From assembly GCF_019112545.1 (NCBI RefSeq), contig NW_025064886.1:1389066-1453065 (forward strand): 64,000 nt of DNA, given 5' to 3'. The notes below the pieces were generated by a model. The model had not been told where the DNA came from. It saw only the letters and a list, made by a program, of their open reading frames with translations, and searched no databases. Shown one piece after another: positions 1 to 11,970 of the stretch (position 1 is the stretch's first letter; each line of letters opens with the position of its first letter). This DNA comes from Guyanagaster necrorhizus (lineage: Eukaryota > Basidiomycota > Agaricomycetes > Agaricales > Physalacriaceae). A program made the position numbers and the translations under genes.

Positions 1-1322
1 CCTCCACCAGAACGTCCTTCTTCCCGCAAGGGGGACTCATACCAGAAACCAGGAATAGCAACTCGGATCTGGGGAGCCTTCACGAGGAGGAAGGACCCCA
101 ACACCCCCCTCGACAAAACAGCAGAAATCGCCACCCTGTGCTCACAGGGTTCCGGAACCCATAGACGACGAACGTCGCTCAGGAGCCCACAGAGGTCTCC
201 AACTACGTCACTCCAGCAGGCTCCCCCAAACATTCCGCCTCCCTAATTCCCTCAGAGATTGGAAACTGTGCTCGGGACTCCCTTGATGCTGCTCGGATGG
301 CTGCAAGACCCCACGAAGGTCCCGACTCCCCCCAGAACCCCCCCGAGACCCCCACCGAGCCCAACTCTGGCTCCAGCCAGTCCGTCAGTAGGCTGGGGAT
401 CGACGATCCACATGAGAGAACCATTCACTCCAATTATGCGAATGCAGAGATTGCCATCTCTGCAGCAGGAGACCCCTACCGACATCTCCACCAGGGAAGT
501 GAGCCTGAGGTCGGAACCGCCAGCGAAAGGGGGAGAGCGACACGAGACAGAATTATACACCGAATATTCCCTGACTGGGATCTTGCCACTCCCTTCAACT
601 ATGACGAGGCAACATGATAGCAGCAGCAGAACCAGAACCGAGATGAGGAGATTAGGCAAACTCAGGAAAAGCTCACCGACTACGTACGAGAAGAAGCCCA
701 AGAGCAGTACGAGGCCGCAGAGTACGACAGGCAAGGAAGGGCATGAAGAAGAAGAGAGGAGATTGAAAGGATGGGGTCAGCCTCCCCTAGGGAGTATGAG
801 CTCCGCACCGACTCAGGGTCTCCTTTTAGGGAGCCCAACTCAGAAGATGACCCATGGACAGGACCCACCAGCATTGTCAGCTGAGACGAGGCCATCAGAC
901 GTGGAAGGATGGGAGGACCTCAACCTCCCACCCCCGAATATCCTGCCCGCACCAATACCATTTCCTCAGACGCTGACTCTGTACTTGGAGCCTATGGGCT
1001 CTGAGTACCCGACAATGCCCACGTCTCTGACAGGGCTCTCCAGCGATTCCTGGGCAGCAGAGTCGCTCGACAGTTCCTTAATCCCGAGTTCCAATGACAC
1101 TTCAGCCTCTATAGCCGAGAACTGGAGGAAACGAGAGCATGCAGAGGGACGCGCTACAGTCGACTCAGGAGCCCTCCCATCACCCGAACCAGCGACCATG
1201 AGGCTGCCGGACCTAGTACTCAAATCAACGGAAGGGTCCCCAACGACCCTTCATCCAGCTGTGCCGTCTATCTACGACCGGCCTGTCCATTTCCTCCTCG
1301 AGGAAGGGGACAGCGGAGATGA
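1..1322 (+). pseudogene. Element A ORF1, 5'-truncated by the window edge
   Basis: This frame (codons starting at positions divisible by 3) corresponds to the ORF1 that starts with a membrane segment in elements D, B, C, E and J. Recognisable blocks are CARDSLDAARMAAR (about 267-308), DWDLATPFNYDEA (about 576-614) and RFLGSRVARQFLNPEF (about 1047-1094). Internal stops include TGA followed by TAG near 613-620 and TGAs near 748, 892 and 1000. Most sit where CGA would encode arginine. A longer open frame, 259-1377 in frame 1, overlaps it, but I take that as a shadow kept open because CGA-to-TGA decay hits only the coding frame. ORF1 overlaps the gag start at 1198. The function is unknown. Confidence 0.65.
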
Positions 1323-3027
1323 GGGCGACGAGGAGGACGATGACAGTGATGACCCGTATCAACAACAACTGGAATGAGCAGGGGAGGACACAGACGAAGA
1401 AGCTTTGAAGGAGGAAATAGGGAGAGCAAGGGACAGGGAGTATCAGGAGCTGTACGAGCAGGGGAGGAACTTTTTATGGCAAGACAAGTGCTGGCAAGCA
1501 ACGACATTAGGACTGGAATATCGGTATGCAGGAGATACTGAAAGAAAGAGGATTTTACAGTATGCCACGACAGAGTACGCATGGAAAGAGTATGGCCGGT
1601 GGCATCCAGAAGACCCGCTAGTGCCGATGCCTCCATATCAACCCATCAACAAGCCAAGAGCACCAGCACAAATGCCGCGTACCCCCCCCGTACCACTGAA
1701 ACGAGCAGTTTACATCGCCCCCTCAATCCGAAGCCAGGCTGACACCAACCCGTCAATCCGGAGTATGGCTTCACGGCTCGTCCAAACCAGAAGTCAGCCG
1801 GCATGGCAGCCCGATAAAATTCAAAACCCCTGGACTGGCAGAGGAAGCCGACTCCTCGGTGGGCAACCACCTCCGGACCAAGCCGAATCGAGCGGAAAGG
1901 ACCCCATTCGAGACGACCCTGAAGCGGTCCGCCTCGGGTTCACGGTCCGAGATGGGGTTATCGTTCGAATAGTCGACCCAAAAGGCAGCCCAGTGGCCGA
2001 CGACCACTCACTACATTCCTTTTCCAGGCCACCTGTGGAATGGAACCAACCACCGTTTGATGGATGGCCCAATCTGATGGGCCCACTCCCATCTAATGCT
2101 AACGTCCTGCAATGTCGCCCCGACCTCCTTCGAAAGCCCTGCCCCTTTAAGGGGGCCTCTGACGACATCGATCGATTCCTAGTAGACTGCAAACAATATT
2201 TCGAAGTTTACATTGGGTATATCGGGACCGATATGAACAAAATTGCATTTGCCACCTCATATCTAGAAGACAAGGCCAAAACGTGGTGGATCTTGATCTC
2301 CCCGAACTTCCGGTCCACCACGAGGGAACACTATCGATATCCCTCATGGCCAGTATTCAAACGAATGTTAAATGACAAATTCATTGATCCTGCGATTCAG
2401 GAGATACACAAGCAGAAGATCAAAGAATATAAAATGGGAGATAAAGCGGCGACAGACTACTTCAATGAGTTGGAGTGACTTGCCAAGCTCGCAGGGATCT
2501 GGGAGGATACTGCAAACGATGGAAGGATGGTGGAGGTGCTCAAGCGAGGAGTCCCCTCCTTGTACCTCATGATGATTTCCGCCATGGGCGTCAAAATATT
2601 GATGCCGGTGGGATATGACGAATGGAAAGAACGAATCATCGAAATGTACAAGGAGCGACAAAGGCAGAAAGCGGAGGCGACCACGTTGCAGGAGTATACC
2701 AAGAAACCAGCCCCGCCAACCCCGAACAAACCAGGGGAAACTGCCGGGAAATCATCGGGATCTCCTCAACTGCCCAGCTATGGAAGTCAAAAGACCGGGA
2801 CCGGAATGACATACACTGGGACAGGAAAGCCTATGGATATAGACCGCCTGAAGAAGGAAGGAAAATGCTTCAACTGCGGGCAAAAGGGACATATGTCCAA
2901 GGATTGCCCAAAGAAGAAGAGAACCTGCGAAGACATACGGGCTCAGATAGCCGAACTGCAGAAGGAGGATGAAGAACTCGGAAAGGAGACAAAGATCAAG
3001 GAGGTAAAAGACAAGGCCAACCAGTGA
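1198..3027 (+). pseudogene. gag: Element A gag (capsid/nucleocapsid precursor)
   Basis: This is the structural polyprotein of the retrotransposon particle. The proposed start is the ATG at 1198, in frame 1, which is +1 to ORF1. Homologous short ATG contexts occur in F (7943), C (16444), E (35879) and H (60398). An acidic stretch (EEGDSGDEGDEEDDD) follows. The retrotransposon Gag core is at about 2140-2470, and one CCHC zinc knuckle, CFNCGQKGHMSKDC, is at 2866-2907. The frame ends with the TGA at 3025-3027. Two internal TGAs break it, at 1375-1377 and 2476-2478. Pol follows in a different frame, overlapping at GTGA. Confidence 0.85.
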
Positions 3028-6000
3028 ACAACTCCACTAGGTTGGCCAAAGGACTTAATGGTGTGCCCATCCTGACTGCTGAGCGGACTTACAGTACTTC
3101 TGTAGTTACATACGTGCATTTGAATATACCACGAGTTAACCATGCACACCTAAACGAGTCGAAAAAAGCAACTCAAACACCTACGGGTCGAACCAGGGCA
3201 GAGAGCCCCAAGCAATGGCTCAAACCATTTGAAACCAAATGGACGTGGAGAGCCATCAAAGATGCAGTAGATGACAACATGGCAGAAGCCGTCTTACATG
3301 GATGGATACATCGGGCTAGGACAAAGGAAGTCACTATGGATGCCGTAAATGGATTGCGAAAAGCTGAGCGAAGCTAGGCCTTGGAGTGGCTAGATGAACT
3401 AAAAGGACTGCCAAAATTCATCAGATGAGCCAAGACCCCTGGAAGGGACCTGACCACCAAGGCCCAGATTGAAACCTTAACCAACCGAACAACCCATTCG
3501 GTCAGCGCCCTGATCGATAGCAGCTGTACCGGTAGCTCCATCAATCGAACTTTCGTCCAAAAGCACAACCTTCCCACCAGATCCACCGTTGCACCCATTC
3601 CGGTGTATAATGCTGATGGAACAAAGAATCAAGCTGGTTCGATCACGGAATTCGTCAAACTTAGGTTAACCATCGGGGATCACTCCAAAAGGATTGATTT
3701 AGCTGTAACAGATCTCGGAACCAAGGAGTTGTTCCTGGGACATGACTGGCTTATTCGACATAACCCACTCATCAACTGGAAAACTGGGAGGCTCACATTT
3801 GTGCGATGCCGATGCCGAAAGATCCCATATGAGTTACCTGATGAGGATCCGGAGGACAGATGGGACGAGGAGATGGAAGACAGTGAGACCATCCTAGCTG
3901 TCGACCTACAGGAAGAAATTCGTATCCGGGCGGTACATCATGCCAACAACCTGGCAGCCAAGGCCCATGAAGGGAGAGAGGAGAGGACCTTTGAAGAAAT
4001 GGTACCGGAGTGGGCACGCGAGTACCGAGATCTCTTCGAGAAAGAGAGTTTCGATGAACTCCCGTGCCCAAAACCCTGGGATCACGCCATTGAGCTGATC
4101 CCTAATGCCAACGCGAACCTCGACTGTAAAACCTATCCTCTCAGGAATCAGGAACAGCTGGAACTCGACAAGTTCCTAGACGAGAACCTATCCTCCAGGC
4201 GCATCCGACCATCGAAGTCCCCTATGGCCTCCCCCTTCTTCTTCGTAAAGAAGAAGGATGGCAAACTTCGACCTGTACAAGACTACCGTAAACTGAATGA
4301 GATGACCATCAAGAACCGATATCTGCTACCGCTGATTTCAGAACTGATGGACAAGCTCCGAGGAGCCAAGTACTATACTAAGCTCGACGTCTGTTGGAGG
4401 TATAATAATGTTCGGATCAAGGAAGGGGACGAATGGAAGGCCGCGTTCAGAACTAACCGAGGATTGTTCGAACCCACGGTAATGTTCTTTGGCTTAACCA
4501 ACTCCCCCGCTACCTTCCAGTGGATGATGAACGACATATTCAAGGATCTCATTGCCACTGGGAAGGTGACCATTTATCTCGACGATATCCTCATAATGTC
4601 CAAAACAAGGGAAGAACACTGCACTCTGGTTTGACAGGTACTCGCCCTCATGAGGAAGCACAAACTGTTCCTCAAAGTGGAAAAGTGCGAGTTCGAGGTA
4701 TTAGAGACCGAATACCTCAGGGTGATCATCAGTGAAGGAAGCATTCGCATGGATCCCATAAAGGTTGCGGGGGTAGTGGACTGGCCAACCCCCACCAAGA
4801 AGAAGGAGTTACAATCCTTCCTTGGTTTCACCAACTTCTATAGGTGGTTCATACGAGACTACAGCAAAGTTGTTCATCCCATGACGCAACTCACAGGCAA
4901 CGCCCCTTGGGGGTGGGGAACTCCCCAACAACTCACCTTTGAAGACTTGAAACAACGGCTGGCAGAGGATGTGGTACTCGCCATACCATCTCAAGAGGGA
5001 AAGTTTTGAGTAGAAGCCGATTCCAGTGAAGGAGCCATAGGTACCGTATTATCCCAGGAGCAGGACAGGAAATGGTGCCCTGTCGCTTTCCTTTTGAAGG
5101 CACTAACCATGACCGAGAGGAACTATGAAATCTACGACAAGGAATTACTTGCCATAATGCTGGCCCTCGAAGAATGGCGGCATTACCTAATCGGGGCAGT
5201 CAACGTCTTCGAAATCTGGACGGATCATCAGAACCTCAGATATTTCCATCAACCTCAGAAGTTGAATCGTCGCCAAGCCCGGTGGGTTACCGAACTCACC
5301 CAATACCAGTATACACTTCACCATAAGGCTGGGGTCACTAACAAGAAAGCCGACCTCCTCTCTCATCGCACAGACCACGATCAGAGCGGGAATGACAACA
5401 ATGGAGTTACTATATTGTGACCCGAACACTTCTGGGCATTAATAATGCCAACAGAGGACGAGATACACGAACGAATCAGAAGTGCCACATGGGACGCACA
5501 CCAGTGGGATCAGTGAATCGCTGCCTCACTAAACCACGAGTGGGGAATGACGAAAGAAGACAGGATGATCCACTACGATGGAAGGATCTATATCCCACGA
5601 GTTCAGCAGTTACATGGAGAGATCATTGTGACCTGCCACGACCATGTCATGGCAGGGCACCCCGGCATAGCCAAAACCAAGGAACTCATCTTGCGAAACT
5701 ATTGGTGGCCTAAACTAGGCAATAACGTCACATTGTATGTTAAAGCTTGCGAAACATGCCAAAGGGGAAAGGCATCAACACAACCACGGCCAGCACCGTT
5801 ACACCCGAACGAGATACCATCACAACCATGGACCCACATCTCTGTGGACATGATCATGGGGCTGCCGGACTGCAACGGCTATGACGCGATCCTTGTCATA
5901 GTTGATCAGTTTTCTAAGGTGATCATTCCGGTCACATGTTCTACAGAACTAACCTCGGAGGGATGGGTGAAGATACTGCGGGATGAAGTGTATGCCAAAT

Positions 6001-6905
6001 ACGGGATGCCACAGGTGGTCATTTCCGATCAAGGACCTCAGTTCGTCTCAAAGTTCCTCGACGACCTATACAAATTGCTGCAAATAAAACGAAACGCATC
6101 CACAGCCTATCACCCTCAGACCGATGGACAAACCAAACGAGCAAACCAAGAGGTTGAGAAATATCTTCGCCTATTTATCAACTATTGACAAGATGATTGG
6201 GTTGAATGGCTGGTGCTCGCAGCCTTCCAACACAATAACAGAGTACATTCCGCCACAGGCCTGACCCCCTTTTTCGTCAACTACAGCCGACACCCACATG
6301 TCGCGCAGACCCTACATCACAAAACAACAACCCCTGCATCCACGACGTTCGCTGCAACATTGGAGAAAATTCATGCTGAAACAAAGGCCGCACTAGAAAA
6401 AACAGCAGACACCATGAAAAGACAATATGACAAGCACTGGCGCCCGGCCCATGTATACCAAGCCAATGACAAAGTCTGGCTGGACACAACCAACCTCCAT
6501 CTGCCTAGACCGAAACGAAAACTCGCCGACAAACGCACAGGCCCCTTCACAATCACGGCGAAAATTGGTGCATCCGCATATAAACTGAAACTTCTATCAG
6601 GATGGAAAATCCACGACGTATTCAATGAAACCCTCCTGACCCCATACATCGTGCCAGCCTTCCCTAATCAGGAACGGCCCCCGCTGCCACCACCTGAATT
6701 AATTGACAACGAAGAACACTATGAAATCGAACAAGTTCTAAATCACAAACTCTGTAAAGTCAAGGCTCACGGGGGGGGCATGACCACTACAGTGGACTAT
6801 CTTGTCAGTTGGAAGGGCTACGGACCGGAATCTAACCAATGGATAAATGAAAAATACATGAACGCTGACGACGCTATACACAAATATGAATTATCCCTTA
6901 ATTAA
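3024..6905 (+). pseudogene. pol: Element A pol: protease, RT, RNase H, integrase, chromodomain
   Basis: This is one frame with seven internal stops: TAG at 3375 and TGA at 3426, 4632, 5007, 5418, 5514 and 6186. Order of domains: an N-terminal spacer with WLKPFETKWTWRAIKDA; a protease with ALIDSSCTG (Asp codon 3516); reverse transcriptase with YLDD at 4575-4586; and RNase H with EADSS, YEIYDKELL and TDHQNL. The integrase follows, with an HH-CC zinc finger (CHDH...CETC, about 5636-5762), core aspartates at 5847 and 6027, and a GPF module (about 6538). A C-terminal chromodomain is at about 6717-6890. The residue 35 positions after the second Asp, normally the catalytic Glu, is Lys (AAA, 6135-6137). 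The element is therefore probably defective in integration even apart from the stops. Confidence 0.92.
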
Positions 6906-6925
6906 GCCATCGGGACGATGGTCTT

Positions 6926-6938
6926 AAGTGGGGGGTAA
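6926..6938 (+). other. Polypurine tract of element A
   Basis: The purine run AAGTGGGGGGTAA directly abuts the TG that opens the 3' LTR. It is the expected plus-strand priming site. Equivalent tracts precede the 3' LTRs of D, F and B, and of E on the minus strand. Confidence 0.8.
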
Positions 6939-7363
6939 TGTTATAATTTTTCCCTTTTCATTGCCATTTAACCCCTATTTATGCTTAGTCAGAAGGCATA
7001 CAATCGTGGGAAGGCTTAGTCAGCACAACTAAACTCACCCCGACCATCGAGCCTGACGACTCACAATTACCCTTTTATGTACGGTAGCGATGCCCAAAGA
7101 CAGTGGGCACCATGGATACAGACAGACACAATAAGTAAAGTACTATAATTAGGAGTATCAACGTAGTATTTAAGTAGTAACGCTCTCGCTGGTATGCCCC
7201 AGCTTCGAGCTAAAGTTTATACCTGCTATTCTACCTCGAGTCTATATTTGACCTTGTGTCACACCAAATGGGTACATACTAAGTGGACTCAGGTGATTTC
7301 TCGAAGTGCGAAGGAACACCTGTTTATCATGTGTATCTGTTCACGTGATGCTTGAGCCTAACA
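6939..7363 (+). repeat. 3' LTR of element A (425 bp)
   Basis: It opens with TGTTATAATTTTTCCC right after the polypurine tract and closes with CCTAACA, giving the TG...CA ends of an LTR. CpG is retained, unlike the other LTRs. It contains a TATA-like box and the self-complementary 13-mer described separately. The last 60 bases of the window (63941 onward) are a minus-strand LTR end of the same type. Confidence 0.92.
7167..7213 (+). promoter_or_regulatory. LTR core promoter and predicted transcript start of element A
   Basis: TATTTAAG at 7167-7174 is followed 34 bases later by AGCTTCGAGCTAA (7201-7213). The spacing fits a TATA box and an RNA polymerase II start site. In other copies the sequence just after the 5' LTR is the reverse complement of this 13-mer, so the transcript's 5' end probably folds back as the primer for reverse transcription. 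Confidence 0.65.
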
Positions 7364-7911
7364 AGTAGTGACAGAAAGAGTGAGCTCAGATGGACCCTGA
7401 GCAAGCCTGAGAAGAACTCACTGAGCAAGCCAGAGTGGAGGCTCAGTGACAGTATGAGGAGGAGCAAGAGGACAGAAGGTGACAACAAGAGCAAGAAGAT
7501 GAGGCCACCTATTTAGAATCAGTCTTCTCAGAAAGATATAAACTTTAAACTAAATCCACTAGATCCCTCTTCTAGAAGCCCAGTATATCAACTGACCTAT
7601 AGACAGAACCAGCCAGCTCCATTACTATAAGTGAGGCTGTGAGGAGGGAAGGTAATTCTCTTACCCCCTATGTCTCTACCCCTGATATGATCTCCTCAGA
7701 TGCTGAGTCCATACTCAATATCTATAGGCTTCAAGTATCTCTCAATGCCCACATCTCTGACCACAGTCTCCAGAGATTCCTTGGTGGGAGAGCTATAGAA
7801 CAGTTTCTTAATCTGGAGTTTTATGGAAACTTCAGAGTCTATCACAAAGACCTGGAGATGGTGCAAGCACATGGTGGAAACCAATATGATATTGACATCA
7901 GAGCCAGATAA
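7364..7911 (+). pseudogene. Element F ORF1, C-terminal part
   Basis: This is a decayed continuation of ORF1 of an older element, cut on the left by element A. The frame open at 7639-7911 carries ISSDAESIL, RFLGGRAIEQFLNLEF and YHKDLEM, matching element A at about 960-1120. The upstream part has several stops. Gag of the same element follows from 7943 in the +1 frame, the same ORF1-to-gag relation seen in the other copies. Confidence 0.7.
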
Positions 7912-7942
7912 TCTGTTCAGCAGGCTACTCTAATGAACAACA

Positions 7943-8580
7943 ATGAAGCCAGCCTCAGCATCTAAAACAGTTGCCAGCTCCTCAGCAATCCTTTGACTAG
8001 CTGCAGCAAGCATCTTTGATCAGCTTGCTGATTTTCCTCTTGAGAAAAATAAAGAGAAAGCAAGCAAGAGCAACAAGATCAAGGATAAAGATCCTCATAG
8101 GCTTGAAGACTTCATCAAATACACCTATAATGAAACAGACAAAGAGGCATTGGAAGAAGAGATACAGAGGGCCAGGGTAGAAGAATACCAGAACCTCTAT
8201 GAGGAAGGGGTAATATTTTTATAATGCAATGCCAAATAGCTCACATTGTATATGGAACAACTATATATTAATGCAGAACTGCTGGAGAGGCAGGAAATTT
8301 TACAGTATTCAGCCATGAAACATGCAATTGACACCTATAACAAGCAGCACCCTGAAAACCAACTAGCTGACCTGCTGGTATACAAGTTGAGGTTTGATAT
8401 ACAACCAATGCCATGAACACTGCCCATAACCCTGAAATGAGCTGTTTACACAGCACTATTCATCTGATCAAGCCAAAGTCACTACTCATACTCCATGCTA
8501 TCTGTTCAGTCCTCAGAAACTCAGCTTTCCCATTCCTGACCAAAACTGCTCAATCAGCTCACTGAGTTCCAAAACCTGTA
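7943..8580 (+). pseudogene. gag: Element F gag, N-terminal part
   Basis: The proposed ATG at 7943 is followed by a decayed version of the element A Gag N-terminus. ETDKEALEEEIQRAR and EYQNLYEEG align with A at about 1390-1460. The gene breaks off near 8580, where a minus-strand fragment of another copy (G) is joined, and it resumes near 10896. About 150 bp of the expected gag sequence is missing at this junction. Confidence 0.7.
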
Positions 8581-10895
8581 GACTGATTAATTTAGAAATG
8601 ATCAGCAGCAGATATCAGTTTTTGATTATCATTTCATTAAGTTTTCAGTAGTCCTAAACTGGCTGTAACTTCCCATCCTTCTTCTTTATGAAGAAGGGCA
8701 AAGCCATCAGCAATTTGGAGGATCAGATTCTTCCACCAGGCAAATTCTTATCTAAGAACTTGTCAAGCTCTTGCTGCTCCATGTGGTTGAGAGGATAAAT
8801 CTTGCAGTTGAGGTTGGCATTGATATTGGAAATTAACTCAATAGTATAGTCCTATAGCTTCAGATCTGAGAGCTCATCACAATTCTCTTTCTCAAAGAGA
8901 TCTTGGAAATCTTGTGCTCATTCCAGCACCACTTCTTTGAAGGTTTTAGTTCTTTTCTCTATGTTGGTCTTTGCTGCTAAGTCATTGGCATAGTGTATTG
9001 CCCTTATATGGATGGCTTCTTTTATGTTGATGATGAGAACTATTTCTCCATCCTCCATTTCTTCATCCTATTTGTCATCTTTATCTTCATCAAATAGTAT
9101 AAACAGGATTTTGTGGCATTAGCATCTAGCAAATATAATTTGTCCTATCTTTCAGTTGATTAAGAGATTGTGGCAGATCAACCAGTCATGATCAAAGAAG
9201 ATTTTCTTTGATCCTAAGTCAGTAACTGCCAAGTCAATATGCTCAGCATGGTCTCTGATCACCATTCAAAGTTCAATAAACTCCATGATAGATTCAGCTT
9301 GATTTCAGATTCTATCAGTATTGTAGACTGGAATAGAGGCCACCATTGATCTGATGGAGAGGTTGTGCTTAGCAATGAAAGCATGATTAATTAAGCTCCT
9401 AGTGCAGCTGCTGTCAATTAAGGTTGAAATTGTGTATATAGTTTGGTTAGTTAGCATTTTGATCTGGACCTTCATTATGAGAATCTTCCTTATTGTCTTC
9501 TGTCTCTGAATGTATCATTGGGGTTTTCAAAGCTCATTCAGCCACTCTAGCATATGATTTCTCTCCACCTTTTGCATTTCTTCTACCATCTTGTCAATTA
9601 CTTCTTTGACTCATACCTTATGTACCCAGTTCTTCAACACTGCTTTCACTTCTTCAGTTCTAGCATTTTAAATAGCACACCAGGTTCACTTGGTATCAAA
9701 TAGTTTGAGCCATCCAATAGAGATCTCTCTCTCTGTTTGACCTATAGATGGTTGAATCATTGGTTTTTGCAATTCCTTCAATGTTCTTAGTATAGCAGCA
9801 GATCAGAGTATATTCAAATGTGTAGATAATTTATTTGTAACTACAGAGATACTGTAAGTCCGTTCAGCAGCTATTTGAGACACACTATGAAGTCATTCAG
9901 CCAATCAAGTGGAATTGCTCACTTATTGGCCTTATCTTTTATCTCCTCAATCTTCATATCTTTGCTATTTTTCTCAATCACATCTGTCTCCTTTTGCAGC
10001 TTGACAATCTGGGCTTTGATGTCTTCTCACATGTGTTCCTTCTTTAGGCAGATCCTGGACATGTGTCTCTTCTCTCCACAGTTAAAACACTTCTCCTCCT
10101 TTTTGAGACAATCAATGTCTATTGGCTTGCTAGATCTCATAAAGATGGTGTCTGAGCTGCTCTTCTTTTTGCTATAGGAGGATGTGATGCTCTGTTTTGC
10201 CAGTGCTGTTTGATTGTCTGTCTTGCTGCTTCTTCCAGTATTCTTATCATTCTGATTGAAGTTTTCAACTGCTATCTGTTGCTGCTGCTCTCTGTTCATT
10301 ATTGTGATTCTATTCTTTCACTCATCATATCTCTTCAGGATATTGTTTTCAATGTCCAAGATAATCTTGGTGTATGAAGAAGAAACTCTGAGTTTAAGAG
10401 CTTCAATGAGTTGCCCATTTTTGAAAAGATCATCATAAACTCTGGCAAGTTTGGTGAGCTGCTCCAAGTCATTGAAGTATTTGACTGTCATCTTGTCACC
10501 CATATGTAACTTCTTCATCTTGTTCTTATGTACTTCCTGAATTGTGGAGTCAAGAAATTTCTCTTGTATGGCAGCTTTAAAGATAGACCAGGATGGCAGT
10601 TGATGGTACTCTTTGGTCATAGAGTACAAATCTGCAAGTTGTAAGATTCACCAGTCCTTGGCCTTGTCCTCAAAGTACAAAGCAGTAAAGGCTATGTGGT
10701 ATATATTGATAGTGAGGTAGGCAGAGTACACTTGAAAGTATGTTTCACAGTTAGTGAGGAATCTGTCTATATTATCAGAATATTCTTTAAAGAGATGCAG
10801 CTTCCATATAAGATTGAGTTTACACTGTATTAATGCAGTATCAGCTGCAAATAGGCCTATCAGGTTTGGGTATTCCTCAAATAGCAGATATAGGA
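8580..10895 (-). mobile_element. Fragment G: inverted partial gypsy copy (gag to RT)
   Basis: On the minus strand this fragment reads from mid-gag (10902 downward, EEYPNLIGLF) through a zinc knuckle CFNCGEKRHMSRIC (about 10040-10085), a protease region (about 9350-9450) and the start of RT near 8600-8700. It ends around the LNEM motif and the following RT segment. It has no LTR, no ORF1 and no integrase. Plus-strand gag of element F stands on both sides. It is either a truncated second element inserted into F or the product of a rearrangement. Both junctions are approximate to about 20 bases. It is heavily decayed. Confidence 0.72.
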
Positions 10896-11970
10896 TAATC
10901 ATGCAAAAAGAGGCTACACCCCAAGAAAGTCCTATCGCTGATGATGGCTCTCTTCATTCTTTCCCTAAACCACCAGCCAATTGGTAACATCTGCTCTTCA
11001 ATTAATAGTCCAATCTGATGAGGCCCCTATTAAACAATGCTACTATGCTCCAATGCAAGCCGGATCTCCTCTAAAAGCCTCACTCCTTTAAGAGAGCTTC
11101 TGATGACATTAACTAATTTCTCATCAACTGTGAACAATACTTTAAGGTTCACATTGCTTATCTTAGTACTGATATAAACAAAGTCATCTTTGCCACCTCC
11201 TATCTTGAGGACAAAACAAAAATGTATAGATTCTAATCTCATCAAACTTCTACTCCACCATCTGACAGCATCACTATTTCCCCTTGTGGCTGGTCTTCAA
11301 ACAAATGCTGAACAACAAGTTTATTGATCTGGCAGTATAGAAGGTACATAAATCAAAGATCAAGGAGTACAAGATAGGAGATAAGACTGTGACTGAGTAT
11401 TTTGATGAGCTGGAATAGCTTGCTAAGCTAGCCAGGATCTGGGATGATATCTCCAATAATAGGAGAAGGGTAGAAGCTCTCAAATGAGAGGTGCTGAATT
11501 CCTATATCATGATGATCTTAGCTATTGGAAAATTCATCCTAAAGAGATACAATGAATGGAAAGAACAGATTACAGAGATGTATAAGGAGTGGCAGCAACA
11601 GAAACCAGAGCAATCCAATCTACAGAATTATCAGAAACTGAACCAGCCTTCAACTCAGAAGACTGGCAGCCAGTCTGAGAATCCCAAATCAGAAGGATCA
11701 TTGACTTTTAGCATGCCCTCCTATGGCATGCAGAAGACAGGAACAGAGACCACATATACTGAGGCCAGCAAGCCTATAGACATCAACAGGCTGAAAAAGG
11801 AGAGAAAGTGCTTCAACTGTGGATAAAAGAGTCACATGTCAAGGAATTGCCTGAAGAAGAAATAAACCTGTAAAGATATTAGGGCACAAATTGCTGAGTT
11901 ACAGAAGGAAGCCAATGAACTCAGAGCAGAGACAAAGACTGAAAAAGTAAAAGATAGGGCCAACCAGTGA
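10896..11970 (+). pseudogene. gag: Element F gag, C-terminal part
   Basis: The reading resumes at SPIADDGSLHSF, matching element A near 1990, then runs through the capsid-like core. The zinc knuckle is at 11809-11850, where the residue after CFNCG is now a stop. The gag stop is TGA at 11968-11970 in the conserved context CCAACCAGTGAGCAATT. Many TGA and TAG stops occur throughout. Confidence 0.8.

Larger units (their letters stand above)
1..7363 (+). mobile_element. Element A: young Ty3/gypsy chromovirus, 5' LTR outside window
   Basis: This is an LTR retrotransposon with ORF1, gag, pol and a 3' LTR in the usual order. The 5' LTR and the first few hundred bases after it lie left of the window: base 1 aligns with about 63007 of element J, some 280 bases past J's LTR. 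It is the only long block in the window still rich in CpG, and its pol has only seven internal stops, so it is the youngest element here. Sequence to its right (7364 onward) is the gag region of an older element (F), so A is nested in F. The TSD cannot be checked because the left end is missing. Confidence 0.93.

Noticed and set aside
259..1377. A 372-codon open frame as a real protein gene
   Set aside because: It lies in another frame over ORF1 of element A. The blocks linked to the membrane segment in B and J are in the frame with CGA-to-TGA stops, so the long open frame is best explained as a shadow that escaped decay.
3024..6905. Recoding of TGA as a sense codon
   Set aside because: TGA replaces CGA (Arg), not a single amino acid such as Trp across genes. 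TAG and TAA also appear in older copies, and CpG loss explains the pattern.
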